A stretch of DNA of 64,000 nt from Paenibacillus sp. BSR1-1. Lineage in GTDB: Bacteria; Bacillota; Bacilli; Bacillales; Cytobacillaceae. The stretch lies in assembly GCF_030403775.1 (NCBI RefSeq), contig NZ_JAQMWQ010000002.1:124001-188000 (forward strand), given 5' to 3'. Numbering within the stretch: position 1 is the stretch's first letter; each line of letters starts with the position of its first letter. The notes beneath the pieces were generated by a model. The model worked only from the letters and a program-made list of their open reading frames with translations, made no database searches and had not been told where the DNA came from. A program made the translations under genes and the position numbers. Positions 18,183 through 27,738 of this stretch are shown piece after piece.

Positions 18183-19244
18183 TTAATACGGGGTGTAATC
18201 CACATTTGGTGTATAGTTGTTCGCCGCGTTCCATAATAAATATTCATTGACGCCCTGTGAATGAAGGGCGCGAATTTGATCCTCAATTTCCTGTTTTCCG
18301 TACACTTTATAATTTCCTTTTCCAAGCCAGGCAGCGGTGAAATCCTGAAGCCACGGTCTTGAAGCAGGAGGGGAGGTCAATTTATTTAATCGGGTTTTTT
18401 CAACTTTTGCATATTCGGAAACAAGACGATATGGCTCTAAATCAGGCTTGGTAATTCCGAAAATGCCGCTCCAATGGCTGGGATATATCATCGCAGAAAT
18501 GACATCTACATTCTTAGCGATTTTGGAGAAATTTTGGCCAATTCCCGGTGCTTCCGGTATAACGGTCGCATTTCCAAACGTATCGACTGACATCTTGACC
18601 CCATAAGGCTTCAATTTTTCCTTCGCATATTTAACAAATCCAGTTACGGCGTTGACACGGCTGCTTCCTTCTCTTTTACCAATGTAGGTTAACGAACCCT
18701 CAAACGTCGAAAATTTTTCCGGAAATCTAACATAGTCAAACTGTATCTCTTTAAAACCCACTTTGGCAGCTTCAATCGCCATACCGATATTATAGTCCCA
18801 AACCTTTTTGACAAAAGGGTTTGTAAACGAATCACCCCGTGAATTTTTCCAAATCCCTTCTGTAGTTTTAAACGACCAATCGGGGTTAGCGTTCGCCAAA
18901 ACATTGTCCTTAAAAACGACTATCCGGGCGATCGGGTATACTTTATTTTTCTTAAGTGTCGACATTAATGCAGATGAGTTCTTAATATAAGGACGACTGG
19001 CCGTATAATAGGGTGAATTTTTAGAGGGCTGAAAGGTGAGATTGCCGTGGTCATCCTTTATATCAATAACCATCGCATTCAATTCTGTTTGGTTGATCAG
19101 ATTCATTAATTTTTCAAACTTTGGACCTTGCGTGTTTTCGGCTTTCACATAAATTCCCTTTATCGGCTCTTGTGCGCTCGCTGTGATAGGGGTATTTATT
19201 GAAAAAGCGAACAGGACGATGAAAAAAACAACAAATTTCCTCAT
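18183..19244 (-). CDS. Secreted putative glycoside hydrolase (DUF4015/GHL-type)
   Basis: 353 residues from ATG 19244, preceded by AAAAGGTGTGAG. The signal peptide is about 1-24 (ending ASAQ). The mature part starts IKGIYVKAEN and has the TIM-barrel motifs MVIDIKDDHGNL (about 53-64), EIQFDYVRFPE (about 166-176; FDYVRFP is the signature of this family) and SAMIYPSHW (about 249-257). Members are assumed to act on cell-wall or exopolysaccharide sugars, but no activity is established. It is monocistronic. Confidence 0.8.
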   Translation of the reverse strand: MRKFVVFFIVLFAFSINTPITASAQEPIKGIYVKAENTQGPKFEKLMNLINQTELNAMVIDIKDDHGNLTFQPSKNSPYYTASRPYIKNSSALMSTLKKNKVYPIARIVVFKDNVLANANPDWSFKTTEGIWKNSRGDSFTNPFVKKVWDYNIGMAIEAAKVGFKEIQFDYVRFPEKFSTFEGSLTYIGKREGSSRVNAVTGFVKYAKEKLKPYGVKMSVDTFGNATVIPEAPGIGQNFSKIAKNVDVISAMIYPSHWSGIFGITKPDLEPYRLVSEYAKVEKTRLNKLTSPPASRPWLQDFTAAWLGKGNYKVYGKQEIEDQIRALHSQGVNEYLLWNAANNYTPNVDYTPY

Positions 19245-19498
19245 ATGCTCACACCTTTTCATTTTTCATGGCTATTTTCGCAAAGGTCGACGTTTTTCGT
19301 ATAGAATCATCAACCCGTTTAACATGATTCATCGTGGCATCTTTTCGTAAGAACATTTGCGAAAATTGCATAGAAACTTTGTAAGTAACCCTTAATAAGT
19401 TCTAAAAGCAACAAAGTTTACGAAAAGAGCCTTTTTTATTATCGTTTACCACCGGATCCTTTTTTTATGTATAATGTTTCTGAAAGGGGTGAGCGAGG

Positions 19499-21010
19499 AT
19501 GGAAGGAAAATGGCTTATTGCCGACCGCGATTTAAACGAGCGAGAAGGATTAAAGTGGCTGCTGAAAACTTCCTCCATTCCAGTAACCAACATAATTCTA
19601 GCATCGAATTTTCAAGAATTCATCGTTCATTTTGAAAAAGAATCCCCGGATATTGTGCTGATGGAGCTGGATATGGTCAGCAAGGAGGAATGGTCCAGCT
19701 TTCGCGAGCTCATGCAAATTTATGACCCCATTCTACTGCTGACAAGTGCCGAAGCGACCTTCGAAAAGGCAAGGCTCGCGATTGATATGCAGGCATTAGA
19801 GTTAATGATTAAACCTTTTTCTACCACCAAGATTAAGTCCGCGTATCAGAAGGCGTCGAGGAAGCTTGGCATAAAAAACAATTTTAACAGCAATTATCAT
19901 GTAAATTCATATAAAGATATTTCTTATGAAGCGCTTTTTATTCCACACACCATGAACTCAGAGAACTACCATATCGCTGCGTTCCAAACAGAAAGTATCG
20001 AGACGATACCTACCTTACATTCTTTTTTAACAGAGTATCCTTTCAAGGATGTGCCCGGAATTTTTGCTTTAAATGATATGGTGATTCTTCTCTTCAAGGA
20101 AATCTGCCCTAATATTAAGGAACAATGTCAAAAAGCAATGAGAAAGTGGGATGAGGAATTCTCCGAACCCCTTGCGATTGTGGTCCATAAGGGGAACTCG
20201 TCACCATTAACGCTCAATCAAAAATATTTGCAAACGAGAAAAATGCTCGAATTTACTTATTATAAGGGATACCAGCAAGTAGTTGAACTTAATTATTCGC
20301 CGGATTGGGTTCATATCGATCCCTTCCTGGCGCCTCCTGAGCAGCGTGAATGGGTGGACATGCTTGCCAACAGTGACTTAGAAAAAATAAAAAAATGGCT
20401 TTATGATGAATTTCTACAATTAAAAGAGCGCTATCCCGATCCAGTTTTGGTTAGAATCAGATTAACCAGTATCCTTGCTCAAGTGAGAAGATATATGATG
20501 ACCTATAATCTTGATGGGGACCAAAGCTTCGAACGGGAATACCGTTATATTTTTAATTCCATATTATATGACACCGTTCTTTACCGTACGGTGCAAAATT
20601 TCATCCTGTTCGTGCAAAAATTATTTTTAGGTGCCGAAGCAAGTATTCGCAACTTTAAGCAAGACCCGATTGAGCGCGGCATTGCTTTTATGGAGGCAAA
20701 TTTTTCGAACAGCGTTCTTAGACTAGAAGATGTTGCCAATTATGTCGACCGAAATCCATCCTATTTTAGCCATCTGCTGATTTCAAAAACGGGCTCAAGC
20801 TTTACTGATTTTTTGACTAGGATTAGAATGAAGGAGGCAAAACGGCTCTTAACGGAAACCAACTTACCAGTTAAGGAAATTTCGCAGCTTGCTGGCTATC
20901 AAAATTCGAATTACTTTAGCAGAATGTTTAAGGAAGCTGTTGGAATCGCACCAAGGGAATTTCGAATGAAAAAAATAGATATACACCACAGTGAAAAAGG
21001 CTCAGAATAA
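19499..21010 (+). CDS. AraC-type response-regulator-like transcription factor (degenerate receiver)
   Basis: 503 residues. Residues 1-120 are a receiver-like domain, 150-390 a middle region of unknown fold, and 400-498 an AraC-type double helix-turn-helix (GYQNSNYFSRMFKEAVGIAP near the end). The receiver keeps the conserved Lys (MIKPF), but the phospho-acceptor Asp is replaced by Glu56 in IVLMELDM, and one member of the acidic pair is lost (ADRD). It may therefore act without phosphorylation. No histidine kinase is adjacent. It lies 186 bases upstream of hutU on the same strand, behind its own weak terminator, so control of the hut genes is a reasonable inference. Confidence 0.8.
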   Translation: MEGKWLIADRDLNEREGLKWLLKTSSIPVTNIILASNFQEFIVHFEKESPDIVLMELDMVSKEEWSSFRELMQIYDPILLLTSAEATFEKARLAIDMQALELMIKPFSTTKIKSAYQKASRKLGIKNNFNSNYHVNSYKDISYEALFIPHTMNSENYHIAAFQTESIETIPTLHSFLTEYPFKDVPGIFALNDMVILLFKEICPNIKEQCQKAMRKWDEEFSEPLAIVVHKGNSSPLTLNQKYLQTRKMLEFTYYKGYQQVVELNYSPDWVHIDPFLAPPEQREWVDMLANSDLEKIKKWLYDEFLQLKERYPDPVLVRIRLTSILAQVRRYMMTYNLDGDQSFEREYRYIFNSILYDTVLYRTVQNFILFVQKLFLGAEASIRNFKQDPIERGIAFMEANFSNSVLRLEDVANYVDRNPSYFSHLLISKTGSSFTDFLTRIRMKEAKRLLTETNLPVKEISQLAGYQNSNYFSRMFKEAVGIAPREFRMKKIDIHHSEKGSE

Positions 21011-21030
21011 GCTCTGAGTCTTTATTTTCT
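20999..21030 (+). terminator. Terminator overlapping the regulator stop codon
   Basis: GGCTCAGA pairs with TCTGAGTC (one G-U), followed by TTTATTTTCT. Confidence 0.6.
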
Positions 21031-21195
21031 AAAAAAAATGCTCTTTTCTAAAAATTTTATACTTTTACTGGCTTGTCCCCTAAATATCCTCTAGATGAAA
21101 ACATAAATATTATCCTTCATCCAATTTTTTAACCGTATTATTCAGAAGATTATATTTTTATAATACTAATAGAATCATATTAAGGAGTGACGATA

Positions 21196-22872
21196 ATGGA
21201 AACGACAAATACGACAAAACCACGCGTAATTCAAAACTATAAAGGAACTGAACTTCACGCAAAGGGATGGATTCAAGAAGCAGCGCTGCGCATGTTATTG
21301 AATAACCTTGACCAGGAAGTGGCAGAAAGACCAGAAGACCTCGTGGTATACGGCGGAATAGGAAAAGCAGCTCGAAACTGGGAATCTTTTGATGCTATTG
21401 TGAAAACGCTTTTAGAGTTAGAAGAGGACGAGACACTTTTAATCCAATCTGGTAAGCCGGTTGTTGTCTGGAAATCCCATAAGGATGCACCACGCGTATT
21501 ACTGGCAAACTCAAACCTCGTACCAGCTTGGGCAAATTGGGAGCATTTCCATGAGTTAGATAAAAAAGGCCTCATGATGTACGGTCAAATGACAGCTGGA
21601 AGCTGGATTTATATTGGCAGCCAGGGAATTGTTCAAGGTACTTATGAAACATTCGCAGAACTTGCTCGTCAAGAGTTTGGCGGCTCTCTAAAACACACCA
21701 TCACCTTAACCGCTGGTCTTGGCGGCATGGGCGGCGCTCAACCGCTTGCCGTAACGATGAACGACGGCGTATGTATTGCAATTGAGGTAGAGGAATGGCG
21801 AATCGACCGTCGTATTGAAACACGATATTTGGATGTAAAAACAAAAGACCTTGATGAAGCGTTAAAATTGGCCTTCGAGGCGAAAAAGGAAGGCAAAGCA
21901 CTTTCTATCGGTCTTCTTGGTAACGCGGCAGAAATTTTACCATTAATGATTGAAAAAGGTTTCACTCCTGATGTGTTAACAGATCAAACTTCTGCTCATG
22001 ATCCGCTAAACGGCTATGTGCCAGTGGGCTATTCTTTAGAAGAAGCAGCGAAGTTAAGAAAAGAAGATTCCACACTATATGTGAAGCTTTCTAAACAAAG
22101 CATGGCTATACATGTAAAAGCGATGTTAACAATGCAGCAAAAAGGGGCCGTTACTTTTGACTACGGTAACAATATTCGTCAGGTAGCAAAAGATGAAGGC
22201 GTTGAAAATGCGTTCGACTTCCCTGGATTCGTCCCTGCTTACATTCGTCCATTATTCTGTGAAGGTAAAGGACCGTTCCGCTGGGCAGCCTTATCCGGCG
22301 ACCCAGAAGATATTCGCAAAATTGATGAAGCATTACTTCGTGAGTTTAAAGATGACGAGCATCTTTGTAAATGGGTTAAAATGGCTCAAGAAAGAATCGC
22401 TTTCCAAGGTCTTCCTGCCCGTATTTGCTGGCTAGGCTATGGGGATCGTGCCCGCTTTGGTAAAGTCATCAATGACATGGTTGCTTCTGGTGAAGTTTCT
22501 GCACCAATCGTTATCGGCCGTGATCATCTGGATGCTGGTTCTGTTGCTTCGCCGAACCGTGAAACAGAAGCAATGAAGGACGGAAGTGATGCAGTTTCTG
22601 ACTGGCCAATTCTTAACGCAATGATCAATGCAGTTGGCGGTGCAAGCTGGATTTCCCTTCACCACGGCGGCGGAGTTGGTATGGGATATTCGCAGCACTC
22701 TGGTATGGTAATTGTTGCGGACGGAACTAAGGATGCAGAAATTCGATTACAGCGCGTATTAACAACTGACCCTGGTATGGGTGTAGTTCGTCACGCTGAC
22801 GCAGGCTACGATTTAGCCATTAAGACAGCTAAGGACAAAGGCATCAAGATGCCAATGCTTCAACAAGACTAA
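21196..22872 (+). CDS. hutU: Urocanate hydratase
   Basis: 558 residues from ATG 21196, preceded by TAAGGAG. The enzyme converts urocanate to 4-imidazolone-5-propionate, the second step of histidine degradation, using tightly bound NAD as electrophile. The NAD-binding motif GLGGMGGAQ (about 177-185) and the conserved Cys in [11 protein letters not shown] (about 410) are present, as is the C-terminal [19 protein letters not shown] region (about 484-502). Length matches the family. It is the first gene of hutU-hutI-hutG. The histidase gene hutH is not in the window. Confidence 0.97.
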   Translation: METTNTTKPRVIQNYKGTELHAKGWIQEAALRMLLNNLDQEVAERPEDLVVYGGIGKAARNWESFDAIVKTLLELEEDETLLIQSGKPVVVWKSHKDAPRVLLANSNLVPAWANWEHFHELDKKGLMMYGQMTAGSWIYIGSQGIVQGTYETFAELARQEFGGSLKHTITLTAGLGGMGGAQPLAVTMNDGVCIAIEVEEWRIDRRIETRYLDVKTKDLDEALKLAFEAKKEGKALSIGLLGNAAEILPLMIEKGFTPDVLTDQTSAHDPLNGYVPVGYSLEEAAKLRKEDSTLYVKLSKQSMAIHVKAMLTMQQKGAVTFDYGNNIRQVAKDEGVENAFDFPGFVPAYIRPLFCEGKGPFRWAALSGDPEDIRKIDEALLREFKDDEHLCKWVKMAQERIAFQGLPARICWLGYGDRARFGKVINDMVASGEVSAPIVIGRDHLDAGSVASPNRETEAMKDGSDAVSDWPILNAMINAVGGASWISLHHGGGVGMGYSQHSGMVIVADGTKDAEIRLQRVLTTDPGMGVVRHADAGYDLAIKTAKDKGIKMPMLQQD

Positions 22873-22893
22873 GATTGAAGGGATTGGAAACGA

Positions 22894-24192
22894 ATGAGTA
22901 AAGCACTTTTTATTAGAAATGCTTCTCAGCTCGTTACCTTGCAGGGGAGCTCTAAAGCTCCCCTTGTTAAGGGTGCGATGTCTGAGTTAAGTATAATTGA
23001 GAATGGAAGCGTTTGGATTGAGGACGGAGTGATTCAGGCGGTTGGTACGGATGAGGAATTAGCAGCAAAGTATATGGCTCGTTTAGCTGTCGCAGAGGTT
23101 GTCGATGCAACGGGTAAACTTGTTACCCCTGGTCTTGTCGACCCACATACCCATGTTGTTTTTGCCGGAAGCAGAGAAAACGAGTTTAATATGCGCCTTC
23201 AAGGGGCTACTTATATGGATATTATGAATGCTGGCGGCGGGATTCATGCGACGACTCGGGCAACACAGGCTGCCAGCCATGAACAGCTTTTTAGTGAAAG
23301 TTATGAACGTTTAAACGCGTTCCTTCGCCACGGTGTTACTACAGTAGAAGCAAAAAGCGGCTATGGCATGGAATGGGCAACGGAATTAAAGCAGCTGGAA
23401 GTGGCTAAAGAGCTGAATGAAAAGCATGTCATTGACCTTGTTTCAACCTTTATGGGAGCCCATGCAGTTCCGAAAGAATATAAAGAAAATCCGGATGTGT
23501 TTGTGGAATTGTTGATTGACGAAATGATTCCAAAGGTGGCAGAACTAGGCCTTGCCGAGTTCAATGATGTTTTCTGTGAGCATGGTGTGTTTACACCAGA
23601 GCAATCCCGCAGGATCCTTGAAGCGGGTAAACGCCACGGGCTGCTGGCGAAAATTCATGCAGATGAAATTGAACCGTATGAAGGGGCTGAGCTTGCGGCT
23701 GAAGTGGGGGCGGTTTCTGCAGACCACTTATTGAAGGCATCTGAAAAGGGCATGAAGGCAATGGCGGAAAAGGGAGTAGTAGGCGTATTACTTCCAGGAA
23801 CCGCGTACTTTTTAATGGCAGAGTCGGCAAATGGCCGGAAAATGATTGATTTGGGTGTACCGGTTGCCTTGTCAACGGATTGCAACCCAGGTTCATCACC
23901 AACGGTTTCCCTTCCATTCATCATGAGTCTTGGCTGTTTGAAAATGGGGATGACTCCTGCAGAAGTTATTTCGGCGACCACAATCAATGCGGCGCATGCG
24001 ATTAATCGGGCTGCTGAGATTGGCAGCTTGGAGGTTGGCAAAAAGGGTGATGTAACCATTTTTAATGTGCCGAACTATATGAAGCTTCAATACTCCTATG
24101 GGGTTAACCACGTGGACACGGTTGTGAAAAATGGTGCAGTGGTTGTCAAGGGAGGTCAGCTCAGTGAAGAGCTTTCTTTATCCAAAAATTAA
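22894..24192 (+). CDS. hutI: Imidazolonepropionase
   Basis: 432 residues. It hydrolyses imidazolone propionate to N-formimino-L-glutamate, the third step of histidine degradation. Metal-dependent amidohydrolase motifs are visible: DPHTHVVFAGSRENEF (about 82-97), HATTRAT, GAHAVP, HADEIEP (about 253) and STDCNPGSSP (about 328-337). It begins 21 bases after hutU and overlaps the start of hutG by 29 bases. Cytoplasmic, normal family length. Confidence 0.97.
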   Translation: MSKALFIRNASQLVTLQGSSKAPLVKGAMSELSIIENGSVWIEDGVIQAVGTDEELAAKYMARLAVAEVVDATGKLVTPGLVDPHTHVVFAGSRENEFNMRLQGATYMDIMNAGGGIHATTRATQAASHEQLFSESYERLNAFLRHGVTTVEAKSGYGMEWATELKQLEVAKELNEKHVIDLVSTFMGAHAVPKEYKENPDVFVELLIDEMIPKVAELGLAEFNDVFCEHGVFTPEQSRRILEAGKRHGLLAKIHADEIEPYEGAELAAEVGAVSADHLLKASEKGMKAMAEKGVVGVLLPGTAYFLMAESANGRKMIDLGVPVALSTDCNPGSSPTVSLPFIMSLGCLKMGMTPAEVISATTINAAHAINRAAEIGSLEVGKKGDVTIFNVPNYMKLQYSYGVNHVDTVVKNGAVVVKGGQLSEELSLSKN

Positions 24193-25156
24193 TCCTCACA
24201 GCTTTACATGGGTAAGACCGGAGGGACGTGCTCCGGAGAAGGTTCATGAATGGATTCAGCCGCTCGATGCTGCGGCTGATGCTGAAAAGAGCAAAGAAGC
24301 GGAAATTGTCGTTGTCGGAGTGCCTTTGTCACGTTCATCGATTAGTGCTTCAGGAGCGTCGGAATTTCCGGATGCGTTTAGGCGTGCTTGGAAAGGTTTT
24401 ACCACTTACAATCTTGACGAGGATATTGACCTAGCGGATATGAACGTCTTGGATGTGGGGGACGTTCCTATGCATGTCACCGATATCCGTCGCTGTCATG
24501 AGAATATTATTGAGGCCTCGGAGGCTCTTCATGGTCATTTTATTAATTCGAAAGTTTGTGCAATAGGCGGCGACCATTCGATTACGGCGATGATGGTGAA
24601 GGGGCTCCAAAGGGCGAAGCCTGAGGAGCGAATCGGAATTCTCCAGTTTGATACTCATTTTGATTTACGTGATATGAGTGATAACGGCCCTTCAAACGGT
24701 ACACCAATGCGGAACCTGATTGAAAGTGGTGTAGTCGAAGGCTCTAATATGTACAACATCGGCTTGCATGGGTTTTTTAATACCAAGGATTTAAAGCAAT
24801 ATGCGGATGAAAAAGGCGTTAACTATATTACGTTGGGCCGCGCTCGGAAGAAGGGCATCGAAGCGACAGTTCTTCAATGCTTAGAAGAGCTTTCTGCGAA
24901 AGTAGATACGATTTATTTAACCGTGGATATGGATGTCCTTGATATTGCCTTTGCTCCAGGGGTACCGGCCTCAACGCCGGGTGGCATGACAACCGCAGAA
25001 CTGCTTGAAGGAGTACTAGCAGCAGGCCGCCATCCAAAAGTAAAAGCCATGGACATCGTCTGCCTGGACCCGCTTAAGGACACGAACGTCCAACCAACCG
25101 TCAAACTTGGCACCCACGTATTTCTGACCTTTGCAACAGGGGTAATGTTGAGATAG
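24164..25156 (+). CDS. hutG: Formimidoylglutamase
   Basis: 330 residues from GTG 24164, chosen because GGGAGGTC lies 7 bases upstream; the frame is open further upstream inside hutI. An arginase-superfamily enzyme that cleaves N-formimino-L-glutamate to glutamate and formamide. The dinuclear Mn site motifs are seen in order: GGDHSIT (about 138), QFDTHFDLRDM (about 162-172) and DMDVLDIAFAPG (about 256-267). The DTHFD variant replaces the more common DAHxD. It is the last gene of the hut cluster and is followed by a hairpin terminator made of dispersed repeat copy 2. Confidence 0.95.
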   Translation: MKSFLYPKINPHSFTWVRPEGRAPEKVHEWIQPLDAAADAEKSKEAEIVVVGVPLSRSSISASGASEFPDAFRRAWKGFTTYNLDEDIDLADMNVLDVGDVPMHVTDIRRCHENIIEASEALHGHFINSKVCAIGGDHSITAMMVKGLQRAKPEERIGILQFDTHFDLRDMSDNGPSNGTPMRNLIESGVVEGSNMYNIGLHGFFNTKDLKQYADEKGVNYITLGRARKKGIEATVLQCLEELSAKVDTIYLTVDMDVLDIAFAPGVPASTPGGMTTAELLEGVLAAGRHPKVKAMDIVCLDPLKDTNVQPTVKLGTHVFLTFATGVMLR

Positions 25157-25230
25157 GTGTCAGGCACCAAAAAAAGACAAAACAAGGCAAATGTCCACCT
25201 CAGGAGGACATTTGCCTTGTTTATTTTTAT
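25156..25230. repeat. Dispersed GGTGTCAGGCACC repeat, copy 2, with terminator hairpin
   Basis: GGTGTCAGGCACC begins on the last base of the hutG stop codon. It is followed by AAAGACA and then a 17-bp perfect hairpin (25180-25196 with 25206-25222, containing ATGTCC and GGACAT) ending in TTTATTTTTAT. The hairpin works as the hut operon terminator. Confidence 0.78.
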
Positions 25231-25231
25231 T

Positions 25232-25260
25232 CAGTTAACATAATATTATTATGTTAACTG
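25232..25260. repeat. 29-bp palindrome in a convergent intergenic gap
   Basis: CAGTTAACATAAT and ATTATGTTAACTG are perfect inverted 13-mers around ATT. Neither flank has a T run, so it is not a typical terminator. Its 15-bp core reappears in reverse complement at 34940-34954. Confidence 0.6.
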
Positions 25261-25309
25261 ATGAAATCACCAACATCTTATAAGTTGTGGTTATGTGTTT
25301 ATTTATGAA

Positions 25310-26638
25310 TTAATTAAATCCGGCTAGTTTTTTGGCATAGAGCATATTGGTTTTAAGGATTTCGTAGTAAAGGTCGGGGAAACCGGCAACGAGTGCGATT
25401 TCATGGGAAGGGTTTCGATGCTGGACATCTAGAATCCAAATAGCTTCATTCTCATCAACTTTTACATCTACACTGGCATTGGCAAAGTGAACGCCTTTTT
25501 CTTCGATTACCTTAACCGCTTCAATCGATTTATCGGCAATTTCCTTCACCAGCATGGCCGTTTTCACTTCATTAAGATCCCAAACTTCTTTCAACGTTTC
25601 TTTCCCCAATTCAACAAACGGATATATATTGCTTAAAACAGTGCCTGGTTTACCTTGTCGTGCAAACATGTTCATGGCCTGCCATTTACCCTTTGGATTC
25701 TTGATAACAATCACCCGAAAGTCAATGGTCCGATCATGTGTAGTTTGCAGTTCAATTGATTGCTGTATCATATATTCTCCTGCTTTAAAATACTTAGCAA
25801 ACACTTCATAGACTTGGTCCTTTTCAGCGAATCGTATTTTCTTCGATTCTCCCTTTTGTGGATTCGTGAAGATGATGTAGTTATTTTCTTTTGAAATTTT
25901 GTAAATATAGGATTCTTTTGAGGTGCTGATAGATTTAACCATCACCTTAGAGTATTTCTCTAAGAATGAGTACAGTTCTTCAGGAGATTCATACAATATG
26001 GAATGTGGCAGATAATCCTTCACAGCATAGGAGGACTCTAAAATCTTATGAATATTCCATTTATTATAATGAAAATCATTAAAAACCGCATCACCGATAA
26101 CAGATTGAAAATGCTTAATCCATTTGGAGCTTGCCTTCTTCGTCAGAACAAAAATAGAGGAAGGATAAGGAAACGTCCCTTTTTCCCATTGTTTCGATCT
26201 AGGATTAAATAGATAACCTTTTATGGTTCGATCTTCTTTATTTACACCTTCAAGTGAAAAAACAAGAACAGCACCCTTGATTTCACTGTAATATAATAAA
26301 TAATCCAATAAGTCCTCTAGTTGACTATTAAGAGAATTAGATGAATTTCCAGCTAGTATGCCAATAAAGGGACCGAAGTGGATCTCGTCGCCTTTTAATA
26401 GAATTTCATAATGGCAGTTAAGAGGAATGTTTAGCTGATCTAGAATATCTGAAGAAATGCCCACCTCATTTTCCTGAAGGTTATGGGACGTATAAACGGG
26501 TGCCCTTAGTGATTGACTTCCAAAGAAAAAAATCCTTTCAGTCCAGCGGGTGATACCGATAAATTTGGCAACCTCCGGGTGCAGTCTTATAACACCTTCG
26601 CTATCTTGATCCCGCCTTATGCGAAAAAAACTTTCCAT
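25310..26638 (-). CDS. YheC/YheD-family (spore coat-associated) ATP-grasp-like protein
   Basis: 442 residues. The N-terminal half (about 1-110) resembles the YheC/YheD leader domain, with the phrase FGPFIGILAG. The C-terminal half (about 215-440) is ATP-grasp-like, with DYLPHSILY, DFRVIVIKNPKGKW and a late VDVKVDENEAIWILDVQHRNP where metal-ligand Asp and Asn residues are expected. B. subtilis YheC and YheD are spore-associated proteins deposited around the forespore. The biochemical function is unknown. It stands alone on this strand. Confidence 0.8.
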   Translation of the reverse strand: MESFFRIRRDQDSEGVIRLHPEVAKFIGITRWTERIFFFGSQSLRAPVYTSHNLQENEVGISSDILDQLNIPLNCHYEILLKGDEIHFGPFIGILAGNSSNSLNSQLEDLLDYLLYYSEIKGAVLVFSLEGVNKEDRTIKGYLFNPRSKQWEKGTFPYPSSIFVLTKKASSKWIKHFQSVIGDAVFNDFHYNKWNIHKILESSYAVKDYLPHSILYESPEELYSFLEKYSKVMVKSISTSKESYIYKISKENNYIIFTNPQKGESKKIRFAEKDQVYEVFAKYFKAGEYMIQQSIELQTTHDRTIDFRVIVIKNPKGKWQAMNMFARQGKPGTVLSNIYPFVELGKETLKEVWDLNEVKTAMLVKEIADKSIEAVKVIEEKGVHFANASVDVKVDENEAIWILDVQHRNPSHEIALVAGFPDLYYEILKTNMLYAKKLAGFN

Positions 26639-26782
26639 TGTTTACCCCCTAACATAAATGTGGATAAGTTATTGTATGATTACTTTTTTAATATTGTTTT
26701 GATTTAAATCAAAAATGGGGGGACAAGGGGTTAAAATGGTCGAATGTTTATTGAAATTAAAGATAAAATCTCTGCCTAAACG

Positions 26783-26811
26783 CAAAAAAGCAGGTGTCAA
26801 TTGACGCCTGC
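26783..26811 (-). terminator. Terminator of the YciI-like gene
   Basis: GCAGGTGTCAA pairs with TTGACGCCTGC (one G-U), followed on the minus strand by T6. Confidence 0.85.
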
Positions 26812-26831
26812 TATGTGGAGATGACTAATTT

Positions 26832-27125
26832 TTATTTTTCTTGCATGAGAGATACCCTATATTTATGTAATTCTGAGCTCATGATTCCGTTTGATACTGC
26901 AGGGTCATTCATCATCACTTTTTCTGCATTTTCCCATGAATCTTCTTTAAAGACGCAAATTCCAAATGCACCGTCTAAACATGGACCTGCCAAGATTAAT
27001 TTTTCTTTTGCTAACAGTTGTTTCAAATACTCGAAATGATCAGCCATGATTATAGACTCTTCATTTGTCATTGATTCGATAAAATCTGCACGATTTGGCC
27101 TAATTAGATAGACGAACTCTTCCAA
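26832..27125 (-). CDS. YciI-like (YCII domain) protein
   Basis: 97 residues from TTG 27125, chosen because GTGGGGG precedes it; an in-frame ATG 15 bases upstream lies before that site. The ferredoxin-like YCII fold is indicated by FVYLIRP at the start, HFEYLKQLLAKEKLILAGP (about 31-49) with the conserved His, and AEKVMMNDPAVSNGIM (about 67-82), where the conserved Asp and Pro lie. The family is widespread and of uncertain function. Cytoplasmic, monocistronic. Confidence 0.78.
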   Translation of the reverse strand: MEEFVYLIRPNRADFIESMTNEESIIMADHFEYLKQLLAKEKLILAGPCLDGAFGICVFKEDSWENAEKVMMNDPAVSNGIMSSELHKYRVSLMQEK

Positions 27126-27396
27126 ATTAATCCCCCACAATTATTATTCTTTAAAAAAATACTCCTCTACTAATATAGCATTCTTTAGTAAAAATGCTTA
27201 AATTTTATACAATTTCCTTTAACGGACACACAGTTTGTCCACTCCTATTAATGCTATTAAACATATAATATTTTAATTCGTTATGTGACGAAGAATTTTG
27301 GCTGTTAAAAGGGCAGGATGCATCACCAGTGTATTTAACAGGAATAAAATAAAATAGATTCCCCTTGGTTACAGTCATGCGGAAGGAGGGGATTCA

Positions 27397-27639
27397 ATGG
27401 CTGCCATTCAAAAAAGTGTGGACTCTTCAAGCTTAGCTGAAGTAATCGACCGCATATTGGATAAAGGTGTGGTAATAGATCTATGGGCTCGTGTATCACT
27501 TGTTGGTATTGAGGTCCTTACAATCGATGCCCGCATCGTTATTGCAAGTGTTGAAACATGGTTAGTATACGCAGAGGCAGTTGGACTTCTTAAGAAAGAC
27601 AAACCACTACTGAAAAATGAAGAAGAGTCTAGCAGTTAA
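27397..27639 (+). CDS. gvpA: Gas vesicle major structural protein
   Basis: 80 residues, starting after GGAAGGAGG. The family core is unmistakable: [20 protein letters not shown] (about 13-32), [21 protein letters not shown] (about 37-57, the beta-sheet rib surface) and a short charged tail. GvpA polymerises into the ribbed wall of the hollow, gas-permeable, water-excluding vesicle. It is the first gene of the cluster and is followed by a strong hairpin that would keep its transcript in excess over the assembly genes. The B. megaterium counterpart is named GvpB. Confidence 0.96.
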   Translation: MAAIQKSVDSSSLAEVIDRILDKGVVIDLWARVSLVGIEVLTIDARIVIASVETWLVYAEAVGLLKKDKPLLKNEEESSS

Positions 27640-27662
27640 AGGCTGTGTTTTATGTGTGAGGA

Positions 27663-27700
27663 GGGGCCAAGGCATACAAGTAACAAGCCTTGGCTCCTTT
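27663..27700 (+). terminator. Partial terminator/attenuator between gvpA and gvpN
   Basis: GGGGCCAAGGC pairs with GCCTTGGCTCC (one G-U) across a 13-base loop, followed by a short T run. Because the gvp genes continue downstream, it probably lets through only part of the transcription. Confidence 0.7.
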
Positions 27701-27738
27701 ATTAAATTTTAAAAAATTAAGGAGGTTTGATTCAAACG

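Noticed and set aside
23545..24111. Several long minus-strand open frames opposite hutI
   Set aside because: They are shadows of a well-supported enzyme gene and have no ribosome sites or recognisable domains.
27224..27269. GGACA-N7-TGTCC inverted repeat and TATAAT before gvpA as an operator-promoter
   Set aside because: The arms are only 5 bp and the gap between TTGTCC and TATAAT is 23 bases, too long for a sigma-A promoter.
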